Assembly (NCBI GenBank): GCA_001600095.1
Contig: BCIX01000002.1
Coordinates: forward strand, 1,798,001 to 1,862,000
Length of the DNA stretch: 64,000 nt
From: Bullera alba
Lineage: Eukaryota > Basidiomycota > Tremellomycetes > Tremellales > Bulleraceae
Direction of reading: 5' to 3'
Shown here: one piece after another, positions 11,200 to 22,806 of the stretch
Numbering within the stretch: position 1 is the stretch's first letter
Layout: each line of letters begins with the position of its first letter
Program-made: the position numbers and the translations under genes
The notes under the pieces: model-generated
The model's database searches: none
What the model was told of the DNA's origin: nothing
Seen by the model: the letters and a program-made list of their open reading frames with translations, nothing else

Positions 11200-11597
11200 T
11201 TACTTGGATCCGCCCTTCTGGCCCTCAACGTGAGGGTCTGGTCCATCACTGGTAGTGTGTCAGAGGTGTTGCGCACTGCGAAGGAGGTCAAACTCACGAT
11301 CCACCGAAGCCATGCTCAGACGACTTCCTCTTGTCGGGGGTACCGTCCTGCTTGAGGCCGTCGTGCTCGGAAGGCTTGTACTTCTCGCCACCAGCCTGAC
11401 CACCCTTCTTGCCCTCGACGTGGGGGTCAGGGCCGTCAGAGCCACCGAAGCCGTGCTCGGAAGAGACTCGCTTGTCTGGGGTTCCGTCCTGCTTGAGCCC
11501 GTCGTGCTGTGTGATGTCAGCAAAGAGTCGCCGCGGTAGAAGTGTCAATGATGTGGCTCACCTCAGATGGCTTGTAGGTTCCGCCGGTAGAAGACAT
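11200..11597 (-). CDS. Small tandem-repeat hydrophilin-like protein (97 aa)
   Basis: Three exons (11597-11562, 11506-11298, 11248-11200) encode a 97-aa protein made almost entirely of two copies of a 43-44 aa unit: YKPSEHDGLKQDGTPDKR, then SSEHGFGGSDGPDPHVEG and a KGG motif. It is Gly-, Asp- and Lys-rich, has no Cys or Trp and no hydrophobic core, so it should be disordered. Similar fungal proteins with EHxGLxxDGxPDKR and KGG motifs are small and of unknown function; the KGG motif recalls bacterial stress-induced proteins. A role in desiccation or osmotic stress is inference. A TATA-like box at 11686-11693 suggests strong, regulated expression. Confidence 0.85.
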
Positions 11598-11685
11598 GTT
11601 TGTGTTGTTTGTGGGTTGTGGTAAGAGTGGTGAAGTGATGAAGTGATGAGTTGAGTGGAAGAAGATGTGTTGCCTGGATGCCAGC

Positions 11686-11693
11686 TATATATA
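11686..11693 (-). promoter_or_regulatory. TATA-like box of the hydrophilin gene
   Basis: TATATATA lies 89 bp upstream of the minus-strand ATG at 11597. Confidence 0.55.
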
Positions 11694-13933
11694 CTGCTCA
11701 ACGAGCAAGGACGACCTGGTTGTTGACTCCCGACATGACGTCGAGTCCAGTCAGCCTGACGCACTCTGACGCTATGTCCTAGACATGATGCTCAAGTGCG
11801 TCATGTTGGTCTAGCGCAAGGTCGCTGGAATCGAAACAACGCTGTCATCGAACTCATCGGAACATCGGGGACCTTGCGTTGCTTGGATACCCCAGGGGCC
11901 GGGGCTTGTTCAGGGTGGATATCTCGATCGGGAAACGGTGACTGACGATGGTATTAGGTCATGTCTGATCATGTGAGGATCGCTGCATCGCGATCATCAC
12001 GGCTATACTTGCCATCCCGCAGACGAGACAAGGCTCAAACAGTGACATGGCACGCGAGAATGACCTGCAACTCCTGAATTGCTCATGTGATGATGTGGAG
12101 CCCCACCTGCCGATTTGCTCATCGAGGCCGTCGGATCAGGTCGGATCGATCGATGCTTTCGCTGGAATCGAGTCCGTGCCTGAGCCGTACCGCGGGAATC
12201 GATGGAGCGTCGGGGGCCGGGGCGCGTCCCGTGCAACTGCACTCTGCAGCTCCCTGCTGCAGTCACTTGACCTCATCTGCTCAGGACTCACCAATACAGT
12301 ATGACGATCTCGATTCCCAACGGCCTGATCTGACAAGTAGACTTCCGTATCGGGTTAGCTGGTGGAATCCTCGTCGGCACATCTTGTACGCTGGACTCTT
12401 CTGGAACCACTCACGCCAGCGCATCACCGTGACACACCCAGCCCCAGTTCACCCAATGGCCGATCGATCGACGTTCGGCAATATGGGGTACTCCTAGTTA
12501 TCGGAACAATCTTGGTCATTGGCGCCTTGAACGTTGCCTCGGACTACCAAACCAACACCATACGAGTGGGTCCCAGCCAGCACATGATGCCCAAGAATGA
12601 CGCATATGATGTGGTGTCACCCGGTGCCATTGATGCTATTGTGTGCCTTCCACAAGACCTACAGCCTACTGAGGACACAGACGGAGACTGGAGACAGGAA
12701 GATTCGATTGTGAAGTCCATCTCATCATCCCCTCGTCATGAGCAATAGTGCACTATCATTCGCTGCTCAGACGTATTCTGGGCGGTAGTCGATCTCTCCT
12801 CTCTTCCGCCAACGAGCAGAAGACCGAGGTATTTCACGTCTCTCTACATACTTGATATCAGCAGCTTATATTCGACAGGCCCTCCATACAATAATGATAC
12901 AATAAGATATGCGAAAGTGAGGTTCTGTTCGTACGCGCGGTCGTTTGCGATTTTCCGAAGCCTGAATCTCGCCTCGCCGGCCGCATTTTCAAGACACAAC
13001 ACATCTCCGTAACACATGAAACTGCGGATCTTTGTCACATTGCATGCGACCAGCCCCAGATCGCACGATATCGGGTGTTGCGGACTCTGTGACTAGCTCG
13101 GGCCGGGTCAAGGCCAGCAGGAGTCAGCAAATACGGCCGCATGTCACCGTCGCTTGACGTCGTATCACGGACGAATTGATTTTCACTCCGATGTTCTTTA
13201 CCTCCTCAGCCAATTCAGCCTGCCTCTCCTCATGGCCTCATCCCCTAATAGCACACCATCCCATCTACGACACTACGACGCTGCTCGGGACCGGATTGCG
13301 CTCCGTCAAGACCAGTCAAGACCCCCTTCGGACTCGGCCGACGGAAATGCCGCCAAGATATTGGGCTGAACTTTTTACCTTTAATCAGATAAGGACGGCC
13401 GACGGTTCCACGTTCAGGCGAGAGCTGTCCTTGGGTATTGTGCATTCGACAAGGCACTTCATCCACTTTCGCCCGAAATGAGTACTCACCAATTCACTCG
13501 GGTATTTCACCCCGAAAGCATGGAGGGCGACAAGCCATACGAGATATACGAGGGGACCTGACCCCGCCTGACTGGACCCGAGCTGTCCGCGGAAAGAAGT
13601 CCTTCCTCTTTCCCCTGTGAGTGGTATCTGATAACCCATTGACTCGGTGCCTCGACGGACCTCGACGGAGCTTGTGCTACCTTGTGAGACAGGCAAGGGC
13701 GAAGATAGGAACGGTCGAGCAGTGCTCGGGGGTAGCGGCCACAGGAGGTTCAACCTACTCGAGCTCGGCATCACGAGGTAGGTCGGCCGACCCGGTGGGA
13801 AGACACTCGGCATACTCATCCTGCTCGCTTTCATGAGTCATCCCCGCCCCTGCCGGATGGAATCGAGGCACAATGGCTTAAGTTACGCCCGTCTTTTTCG
13901 CGCCACGTCTTCCAAGCCTTTCCCAAGGGTGCG

Positions 13934-13939
13934 TATAAA
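13934..13939 (+). promoter_or_regulatory. TATA-like box of the BIM1-like gene
   Basis: TATAAA lies 108 bp upstream of the ATG at 14042, followed by a pyrimidine-rich leader (CTTCTTCTTCTCTATCC). Confidence 0.55.
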
Positions 13940-14041
13940 GGCAACGTCAATTGGCTTCTTCCAACTCGTTACCCTCCCATCTCTTCTTCTTCTCTATCCT
14001 CCTGCTTCTGTGAAGCCACACCATTCTAAATCCTTATCAAA

Positions 14042-15086
14042 ATGCTCTTCCAAGCTCTTGCCCTTACCGCTGCGACGGCTGCTAGCGCCCTATCCATTGC
14101 TCCACGACAGGCCATCACGGTGAGTCTCGATATCACCTTCAATGATTGAAGTGCTCTGACAATCGTTCAGAGCTTTGACTCCAGCCCCATCTCGTTCGAA
14201 TTTCCCGCTGGTCGAGAAGGCTTCTCGGCCGCAGATGCGAACGATGCTCCATGTGGTGGACGACCTCTAGGTGCCAGGACCAACTTCCCTCTCGGTGAGT
14301 GGTAGACCTACATCCGCTATCGATGCTTGTTTCTGACAGTGCACGCAGTTGGTGGCGACATTGCTCTTCTGCAATTGGCCAACGCCCGAAACCTCAACAT
14401 CATGTACACCAACGAGACCAACCCTGACCGTTTCCACGCGTTCGGTTCCTACACCAACTCCATCGTTGACATTGGCCCTGGACACTACTGTGCCGAAGGA
14501 CCAGACTTCGGTTCCCTTGGTTTCGAGGCCGGAGATGTCGCCACCCTCTTGCTCATCTACCAGGTTCGTCTCCTCTTCCTACTGCAACAATACATGCTGA
14601 CATATCTTGTAGCTCGACGAGGCCGAGACCTACTTCTACCAATGTGCCGATGTGTCTCTTGTCGAGACTGCCAGCTTTGTCGCCCCCGAGTTCACCTGCG
14701 GCAACTACACTTCCACCCTCCAGATCGCTTCCGAAGCCGACTCGCTCAACATTGACCCAATCGAGCCTGGAACAGGTGTCATGCCATCCGACCACCCGGC
14801 TATTGGCGATGCAACCCCAAGCTCAACTGCTGGTGTCACCGCCCAGACCCCTTCCACCTCATCCGGCTCCAACGAGAGCAACAACAGCAGCAGCAGCTCC
14901 AGCGGCCTGTCCGCCGCTGCCGGTGGTGGTATCGGTGCCGCCGTTGCCATCGCCGTTCTCTTCGGTCTTGCTGCTCTGGCTTACGGCGCTGGCTACGTCA
15001 GGTTCGGCAAGAAGAGGGCTATGCTCGCTCAAGACGACGAGTCTATGACTTCGACCCAGAGGGCTAAGATGGTTTCTAGGGCTTAA
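14042..15086 (+). CDS. BIM1-like (X325-type) membrane-anchored surface protein (296 aa)
   Basis: Four exons: 14042-14119, 14171-14294, 14349-14563, 14613-15086. The protein has a signal peptide (about residues 1-17), then a domain with CGG near residue 64, RTNFPL, GGDIALLQ, HYCAEGPDFG and YFYQCADV, the pattern of the copper acquisition factor BIM1-like family (an LPMO-like fold that binds copper in Cryptococcus). A Ser/Thr/Asn-rich stalk follows, then one transmembrane helix at about 240-267 and a short basic-started cytoplasmic tail. BIM1 itself begins its mature chain with a copper-binding His; here no His follows the likely cleavage site (ALSIAPRQ), so copper binding by a histidine brace is doubtful. 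A type I membrane anchor replaces the usual GPI anchor. Confidence 0.82.
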
Positions 15087-15617
15087 GAGTGTTCGCTATA
15101 TATTTCCTTCCCCTGTGCGCCGAAATATCTAATATAGTATATACATGAATGCAACCTGGAGTATGGTGACATGGCATGTCAACTACACTCTGCCCAGCAC
15201 ATCATGCGCGATATCGTTAGGTGGTCAGGCGTGCGTATTATACTCTCACTCCGCACAAGACACAACGCCGCTGCGACTCGAGATTATCAACGGCAACTGC
15301 ATTCTCATTTCTCAGGTTCTCATTCATTTAGCGAGCATTTCAGCGACTTGTATGTTGACTTTGATAGCAATCCATATCACAAGCTGAAGCTCATCGTCTT
15401 CCACTGCTCTCATCTACGTTCAGTCGTTAGCAATCTCGTTTCACAGGTAATTTGGCGCTTTGGCTCACCCTTGGAGTCGTACGATCTTGTGTGATGACCT
15501 CGTCAGCTTTGCGAAATCATCAGTGGCTTCAAAGATCGCTTACGTGTCAATAGGACCAAGGAGCAGCCTAGAGTTTTTGTCAACACACGACACTAATCTC
15601 AGGCGCCATGGAGAGAC
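15087..15617. other. Intergenic, convergent 3' regions
   Basis: No gene seen between the BIM1-like gene and the vWA gene. The stretch just after 15086 is AT-rich (ATATATTT), fitting a 3' UTR. Confidence 0.55.
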
Positions 15618-17496
15618 TCACTTCATGATCCACATCTCGGGAGACAGATCCTCGCCAGTCTTCTGCTGCATTTGAGCCTGTTCGAACTCGTAGTCCATGG
15701 TCTGATCAATCAGTCGACCAATAGCCGGGTCGTCATCGAGAGACGACAGGAACTTTTGGGCTGGAACGAAGGGTCAGTATCTCTAGTCGTGACTCCCGGG
15801 ATCTGGCCACTCACCGGCCTTATCGTTACCGACTTGCGACAGCTGGTATGACACAGCGTCCGCTCCGTCTGAATCCCGCATCCCGTCAGCGCGGATCGCA
15901 AGCCACCATTCGTGGAAAACTCACAAGGGGTTCGCTGAAGCTCTTGATTGGCTCGCGAGATGACCTCGGAAACTGGAACCGTCAGTCTTTACGTCTCACA
16001 CATGGCCACTATCACTCACTCTTGTGTGCACTCTCTCCGGCAGGGGCACCTACACGTACATCGTCAGTGCTGCTCTGGAACCACGAGCGAAGACATGCTT
16101 ACCGTCGGTGATGGCAATCACGAGAAGGGGCTTTCGCAAGGCGTTCGATCGAGCGGGGCTCAAGAGGAGGGGCTGTAAGATCTTCTGGTCCAGAGACGTT
16201 CCCAGAGGAGTGAGACCTAACGTATATCTGCTCAGCATCGATCTCGAGCAAGTGGTATCGTATGCCGAATGCTCACCGCTGAATTTGATCTGTCCGATGA
16301 GACCCATGGCTGCTTGCTCTGAGTTGATATTGTCACCTTGAACGTTGGAGTTGAGGAATCGGACTTGGCTACCGGCGGGGTCAGACTGTCCTCAAAATTG
16401 TCCACAAGTCACGAGACTTACATTCCATCGTGGTCGAACAGAGCGCAAGCAAAGGCGACTTTGCCGAGGATGCTACAGGGATTGTGAAATGAGCATGGAT
16501 CTCCTGGCACGACTAAGAGAATGGCCCACGACTTGAGGTCCTCGATTCGCTCTCCTCCTTGCTCAAAGGCCATACTGCCCGAGTCATCGACCAGAACGAC
16601 GACATCGAAGAGAGAAATCTTGACTAGGTCACTGGCGAGCTCGACTGGGAGCTTCCAAGCAGAGGCGAGTTGCTGCAGGGCGCCAGACTGGACGACCCTC
16701 TGGGCGATTTGCTCAATCGCCTGGGAATCTCGGTAGAAGCCTTGGAGGTGTTGCTGTGTGCACGCGTCAGCTGTCAGAGCAGTGTTCGTGTATCGCAACA
16801 CTTACATCCTGGACACACTGCTGCAACAGGCTGGAGACGTATCTCGCATCAACGCCTCCAGGTCCCGGAGCAGGAGGCTGACCGCCTGGAGCGCCGTATT
16901 GCCCTTGTCCTGGCTGCTGGCCGTACTGGCCTTGTTGACCCTGTTGGCCGTATTGCCCAGGTTGCTGTTGACCATACTGGCCTGGCTGCTGACCATATTG
17001 ACCCGGCTGCTGGCCGTACTGTCCTTGTTGTTGGCCGTATTGACCTTGTGGCTGTTGACCGTACTGGCCGGCTTGACCGTGTCCCGGTTGTTGGCCATAT
17101 TGACCAGCTTGACCCTGTGCTGGCTGTTGACCATACTGACCAGGCTGCTGACCGTATGGTGACGGAGCAGCACCTCCGGGTCTAGGTGGAACGCCGGGTG
17201 GAGCGCCGTACTGAGTCTGTTGTTGGCCGTACGGGGAAGATTGCGCCTGCTGGCCATACGGGCTCGACTGTGGCTGACCGTACTGCGACTGTTGTCCAGG
17301 TTGACCAAATGTCTGACCGGTGCCGTAGACCTGAGTGGATGCTGCACCGTAAGGAGCTTGTCCGCCGGGAGGTCGGACAGCACCACCGGTGAGACCCATA
17401 GCCCCAGCGGCAGCGTTGGCTTGAGCTGGACAGAATGAGCGTTTGCGAGCTGAACTGATGTTACCGAGACTTACCGAGTTTGCTGGCGAATCCCAT
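15618..17496 (-). CDS. von Willebrand factor A domain protein with prion-like Gln/Gly/Tyr/Pro N terminus (465 aa)
   Basis: Ten exons: 17496-17475, 17425-16806, 16753-16530, 16472-16422, 16368-16277, 16216-16103, 16049-16020, 15972-15925, 15868-15815, 15760-15618. After a short MGFASKL start comes a low-complexity region (about 20-205) dominated by GQYGQQP-type repeats. The vWA domain begins near 255: the MIDAS motif DDSGS is at 270-274 with an intact DxSxS, followed by the TPLGTSL threonine loop and VIAITDGAPAGE. Conserved fungal proteins share this C-terminal domain and the LQGFY segment before it; their function is unknown. No signal peptide, so it should be cytosolic. The repeat region resembles prion-like, phase-separating domains such as that of Sup35. 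Confidence 0.88.
16880..17160 (-). repeat. Degenerate repeats coding for GQYGQQP
   Basis: Nine or more imperfect units of 21-30 nt, variants of [13 protein letters not shown], on the minus strand within exon 2 of the vWA gene. Copy number is likely to vary between strains. Confidence 0.8.
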
Positions 17497-17934
17497 GTTG
17501 TTTGTACAGTATCCGAAGCTGATGAGCGATGCAGGTGAGATGACTAGAGAGACCAAGAATGCACCAGCTTTGATAAGTAGTACTCGACCGGTCAAAGGAC
17601 ACCACCATGCAGCACCCTGCAGCACCGGATCATCGCAATGGGAAAGTGCGGGGTTTACGCGCCAGACGTGGAGGCGGCGGTGCACGTGTCATGTCAATAT
17701 CTGCCACAGCGGCGGCCAAAAATCCCGCACCACACCGAGGGAGTCGATGTTCGACGCTCACGCGTTCACGCCCATAGCTCTAGCTTCTAATGTCGTCCAC
17801 GATATGCATTCTCTAGCCTGACGGTACGCGCTCAGGATCGAAGTCAACGGCACAGACACTATGGAGTCCGACACTACTTTCTATTTGTCGTCAAGCGGAT
17901 CTGAAGTCCTCCTTGAATCCAGAGCGGGGCACGC
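17497..17934. other. Intergenic, GAPDH 3' region and vWA promoter
   Basis: No gene seen. Both neighbours are on the minus strand. Confidence 0.55.
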
Positions 17935-19557
<1,623 letters not shown>

Positions 19558-19731
19558 TTTGAGTGGGTTGATGTGTGAGAGTATGTTTTAGGTAAAGAAA
19601 GATAGTTGGTGTAAGATGTCAAGAATGACTTTGTTGTTCAGCAAACGAGGACGAGTCGGTCATCTTTATTCTGGTGGGGACTTTCTCTCTTTCCCGCCAA
19701 CGAATGTTCTCACAGTGGAAACCTCCACCGA

Positions 19732-19736
19732 CCAAT
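19732..19736. promoter_or_regulatory. CCAAT box upstream of GAPDH
   Basis: CCAAT on the plus strand in ACCAATCAAA, 175 bp upstream of the GAPDH ATG. This is the consensus for the HAP complex; binding is inferred. Confidence 0.4.
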
Positions 19737-20514
19737 CAAATCCGTAATTAACGCCAATCCAACCTTGACTCAAATTATGTAATACTCAGATCGCAAAAAA
19801 AGCCCGCCACCCGCTCCGCCACGCTCGGCGTTTCGGAATTCCAAATCAGCATTACAGTACCTTCACAGTGCTTATAAGGCGTTGACTGACTCCGTAACCA
19901 AATCGTAACAGTCAAGTGATCTTTCTAATCCATGATCCATCTAATCAATTGTCTTGTGCGGAGTAACAGAAATTCCTGTAATCTATGAACTGGAGCTGGT
20001 TATTCTTCGTCAGCTGTCACCGAACACGCAACAAGTCATCTCAATTAGAGCCTGTTAGAGCTTCATTGTAAGTCACACCCTTGACCCTTGCGGTTGCGGC
20101 TGCTCTCATGTTGCTGTCACTTGCTGGTCCTTTGCGGCTGGGCCATATCACCTTTAGCAGGATAGAGCAGGATCCAGCTCTTGCCGGCAGGTTCTGTACG
20201 AGTATATCAACCGTTTCCACCGAACTTCACTCTGAGCTTCACGCTAAATCACGACTCACCTCGACTCACGTCGTAGACGAGCGTAGACGTTACAGGAACA
20301 GCTGCAGGAACGTGTCAGAGCAGGCCAGATCAGAGCAGGCGAGAGCAGGCCAGAGCGTGCCAGCCACTAGCAGCCACTGTTGTCATGAGCGAGTAATTTG
20401 CCGAACATCCCTGGCCTGCCCTGGCGCCATCGGGAATTAACCCGGCGAGACCCGGCGGCATTGGATTGATCCTGATTGATCCCGTTTTCGACGTCTGGAG
20501 GCGGAACAGGAGAG

Positions 20515-20553
20515 GCAGTCACCTGCAGTCACCTGCAGTCACCTGCAGTCACC
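20515..20553. repeat. 10-nt tandem repeat GCAGTCACCT
   Basis: 3.9 perfect copies of GCAGTCACCT in an intergenic region. Confidence 0.9.
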
Positions 20554-20895
20554 AGTCTGGATTCCAACATTTGCCACCTTCCCTGAGCTGCCCTGGATCT
20601 GGTGGGAACACAATGACGCGTGCGATTAGGAATTTTCAAACTTATCGCTGCTGGCCTCAAACCGAATCCTTGGTGATTGACTTTGTGCAAGAGGCTCGGG
20701 CTGTAGAGGGCGGAGACATCGGAAGCGATGGTCACGGTCGAACATCGAGACAGCGCGTCGTCCCAGGCAGAGACAAGCTCTGTGCTCAAGGGCAGAGGCA
20801 GGCGGACACGTAACGCCAACGCCGTCAAGAGCGGCGATGATGCATTCGGTCGTACAGAGGAAAAGTCATCCTGAGCTATCGCTATCAAGAAGATG

Positions 20896-20902
20896 TATAT
20901 AA
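20896..20902 (+). promoter_or_regulatory. TATA-like box of the HAD phosphatase gene
   Basis: TATATAA lies 122 bp upstream of the ATG at 21018. Confidence 0.55.
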
Positions 20903-21017
20903 CGCTGGGATCCCCCTATCTGTGATCCGTCGCACATCCCCCGCAACCTTCATCACAGCTCACTCATCGCTCTCAAAGTCTACACATACACGAAGACAAA
21001 ACATAGAATCCAGCATA

Positions 21018-22122
21018 ATGTCCGTCACTTCTTACTCTCAAGTCGCCACGTTCAAGGCCGATGGTGTGCTTTTCGACATGGTGAGTTGGACGGCTCTTGT
21101 TCACTCTGGCTGCTGTACTGATGATCGTTCAGGACGGCACTCTCACCGACTCGATTGCCGCAGTTGAAGCCGCTTGGTCGGCCAAGGCTGAAGAGCTAGG
21201 TCTGGAACCCGAGGCCGTCATTGCCGCAACCCACGGTCGACGAGCCAGCGACAACCTCCAAGAACTCATCCCTTCGCTGAGAAAAGAGCACGTTGATCGT
21301 GAAGTCGAGAGTGAGTCTCAGCCACTGCCATTTGAGACCTCGAGCTGAACGTTGCCTCCAGAATTCGAGAAATCCATCCTGGCCTTTGCCGACACTCCTC
21401 CTCAATCGAGAAAGAACTCCATCGCTGGATCCGAGAGACGATCCGGATCCTTCAGAAGGAACTCGCTGTCCAACTCTACCCTCGCTTCGTTCGGTCCTTT
21501 CACCCCAGTCAGCACGACTGGCAACAACTCGCCCAGGAGGCCATCCAACCTGAACAATATCGCAAAATCGCTCGACTTTGCCAGTTACAAGCTGGGCAAG
21601 ACTGAGCTCGCCGCCCCGAATATCCCAGACGAGTCGCCATTCCTGGAGGAGGAGGATCCACTTGAGGAGCAGTTCATGGAGGATGTCGTTGACATGGCCG
21701 TCCGAATCTTGCCCGGTGTCAAGGATCTCATCAACTCTCTGCCAGAGGGCAAGTACGCCGTCGCTACTTCCGGTGCCAGAACATACTGCCACGGCTGCCT
21801 GAAACGAACCGACATCAAAATCCCTTCTGTATGCGTCACTGCCGATGACCCACGATTGACTCGAGGCAAGCCATTCCCCGACCCATTCCTCCTCGCCGCT
21901 TCCGACCTCGGCATCGACCCCAAGAAGTCTGTCATCTTCGAAGACTCGCCGTCGGGTATCAAAGCCGCCGTTGCCGCTGGTGGTACCGTCATCGCGGTTT
22001 GCACTTCGCACAAGCGAGAGCAAATCGACAAATTTGGCGCTCACTACATCGTCGACACCATGGAGCAGATCAAGGTCACAGTTGCCGAGTCTGGCGAGCT
22101 CGAGTTCACCGTCAAATACTAG
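21018..22122 (+). CDS. HAD-superfamily sugar/polyol phosphatase with Ser-rich cap insertion (333 aa)
   Basis: Three exons (21018-21080, 21133-21310, 21362-22122). HAD motif I is VLFDMDGTLTDS (nucleophile Asp20, Asp22), motif II AVATSGAR, motif III Lys in RGKPFPDPF, motif IV IFEDSPSGIKAA. This places it with the fungal glycerol-3-phosphatase / 2-deoxyglucose-6-phosphatase (GPP/DOG) group, which removes phosphate from small sugar or polyol phosphates; exact substrate is not readable. Family members are about 240-250 aa. The extra 80 residues form one block at about 91-165 in the cap: Ser/Arg/Asn-rich, with SRKNS, ERRSGS and FRRNS, which fit PKA or related basophilic kinase sites. A TATA-like box and a broad upstream region suggest regulated expression. 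Confidence 0.9.
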
Positions 22123-22806
22123 ACAATATAATCCCGACTAGACCGCCGCAAGTTGGCAACAGTACTGTATCCCCGTAGTGATAGTTACGCTTCTGTATCA
22201 TAGATGCTTGTTATAGAAAACATCCCAGGTCCGCCCCATGTAGCATGCAATTGCAGTATCCAATATTGCGGAAGCGCGGGTCACTGCCTGTCACCGCTCA
22301 TGTAAACGTGTGCCTAACGTCTACATGTCCGAGTGTCGGCTGACTACTAGTGACTGCGCACCACCGGTCCGGTCCAGTACCGCTCGCCTTCGGGCTCCGC
22401 ACATCTCTGACTGTTCCACAAAGGCGCAGAGCCAGACACTCATACACCCGTTCATTGGCTTGGTTCGGCTTTGCGTATGCGATACGCGGGGCAGATTAGG
22501 GCAGATGATTACATCTACATCACTACGACCTTCACCGCTTCACGACAGCACGCGCTGACGAGCGAGTTGACGCGTTGACGCGTAGCTATTCGACTGCAGG
22601 CGGGTTCGGAGGCCGCCAAGTGTGAGGTAAGAAACCGTCTTCTTGGCTCGGAATATCCCTCATTTCCGCTATCAATCACCTGTACTCACAGGTACTCGCC
22701 CCTGATTGTACTGACTACCAAGCTCATCCTCGCCCGCACTACGCCGAGCGTCACAACCGTTCGTTGGCCGGGGCGCTGCGCCTGACTCATCCATTGGTGA
22801 TGATCG
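22123..22806. other. Intergenic or unresolved 5' part of the next gene
   Basis: No clear exon. A GTAAGA donor near 22627 and a TACTCACAG acceptor near 22690 could belong to the following membrane-protein gene, but no ATG with a signal peptide was found. Confidence 0.35.

Larger units (their letters stand above)
11598..14041. other. Gene-poor 2.4 kb divergent intergenic region
   Basis: Largest stretch without a supportable gene. The best open frame (12362-12748, plus strand) has a short hydrophobic stretch but no splice partners or family match I recognise. No tRNA, transposon or tandem repeat was found. It separates two outward-transcribed stress/surface genes and may be a large regulatory region. 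Confidence 0.45.
19558..21017. other. Intergenic, divergent promoter of GAPDH and HAD phosphatase
   Basis: 1.46 kb with no supportable gene. It contains a CCAAT box near GAPDH, a GAGCAGGC-rich stretch at about 20317-20360, a 10-nt tandem repeat at 20515-20553 and a TATA-like box before the phosphatase. Confidence 0.5.

Noticed and set aside
12362..12748. Plus-strand 128-codon frame with a hydrophobic stretch (VLLVIGTILVIGALNV)
   Set aside because: No convincing upstream exon, signal peptide, or family match; the first half overlaps other frames and the hydrophobic part is isolated. Could be revived by RNA-seq.
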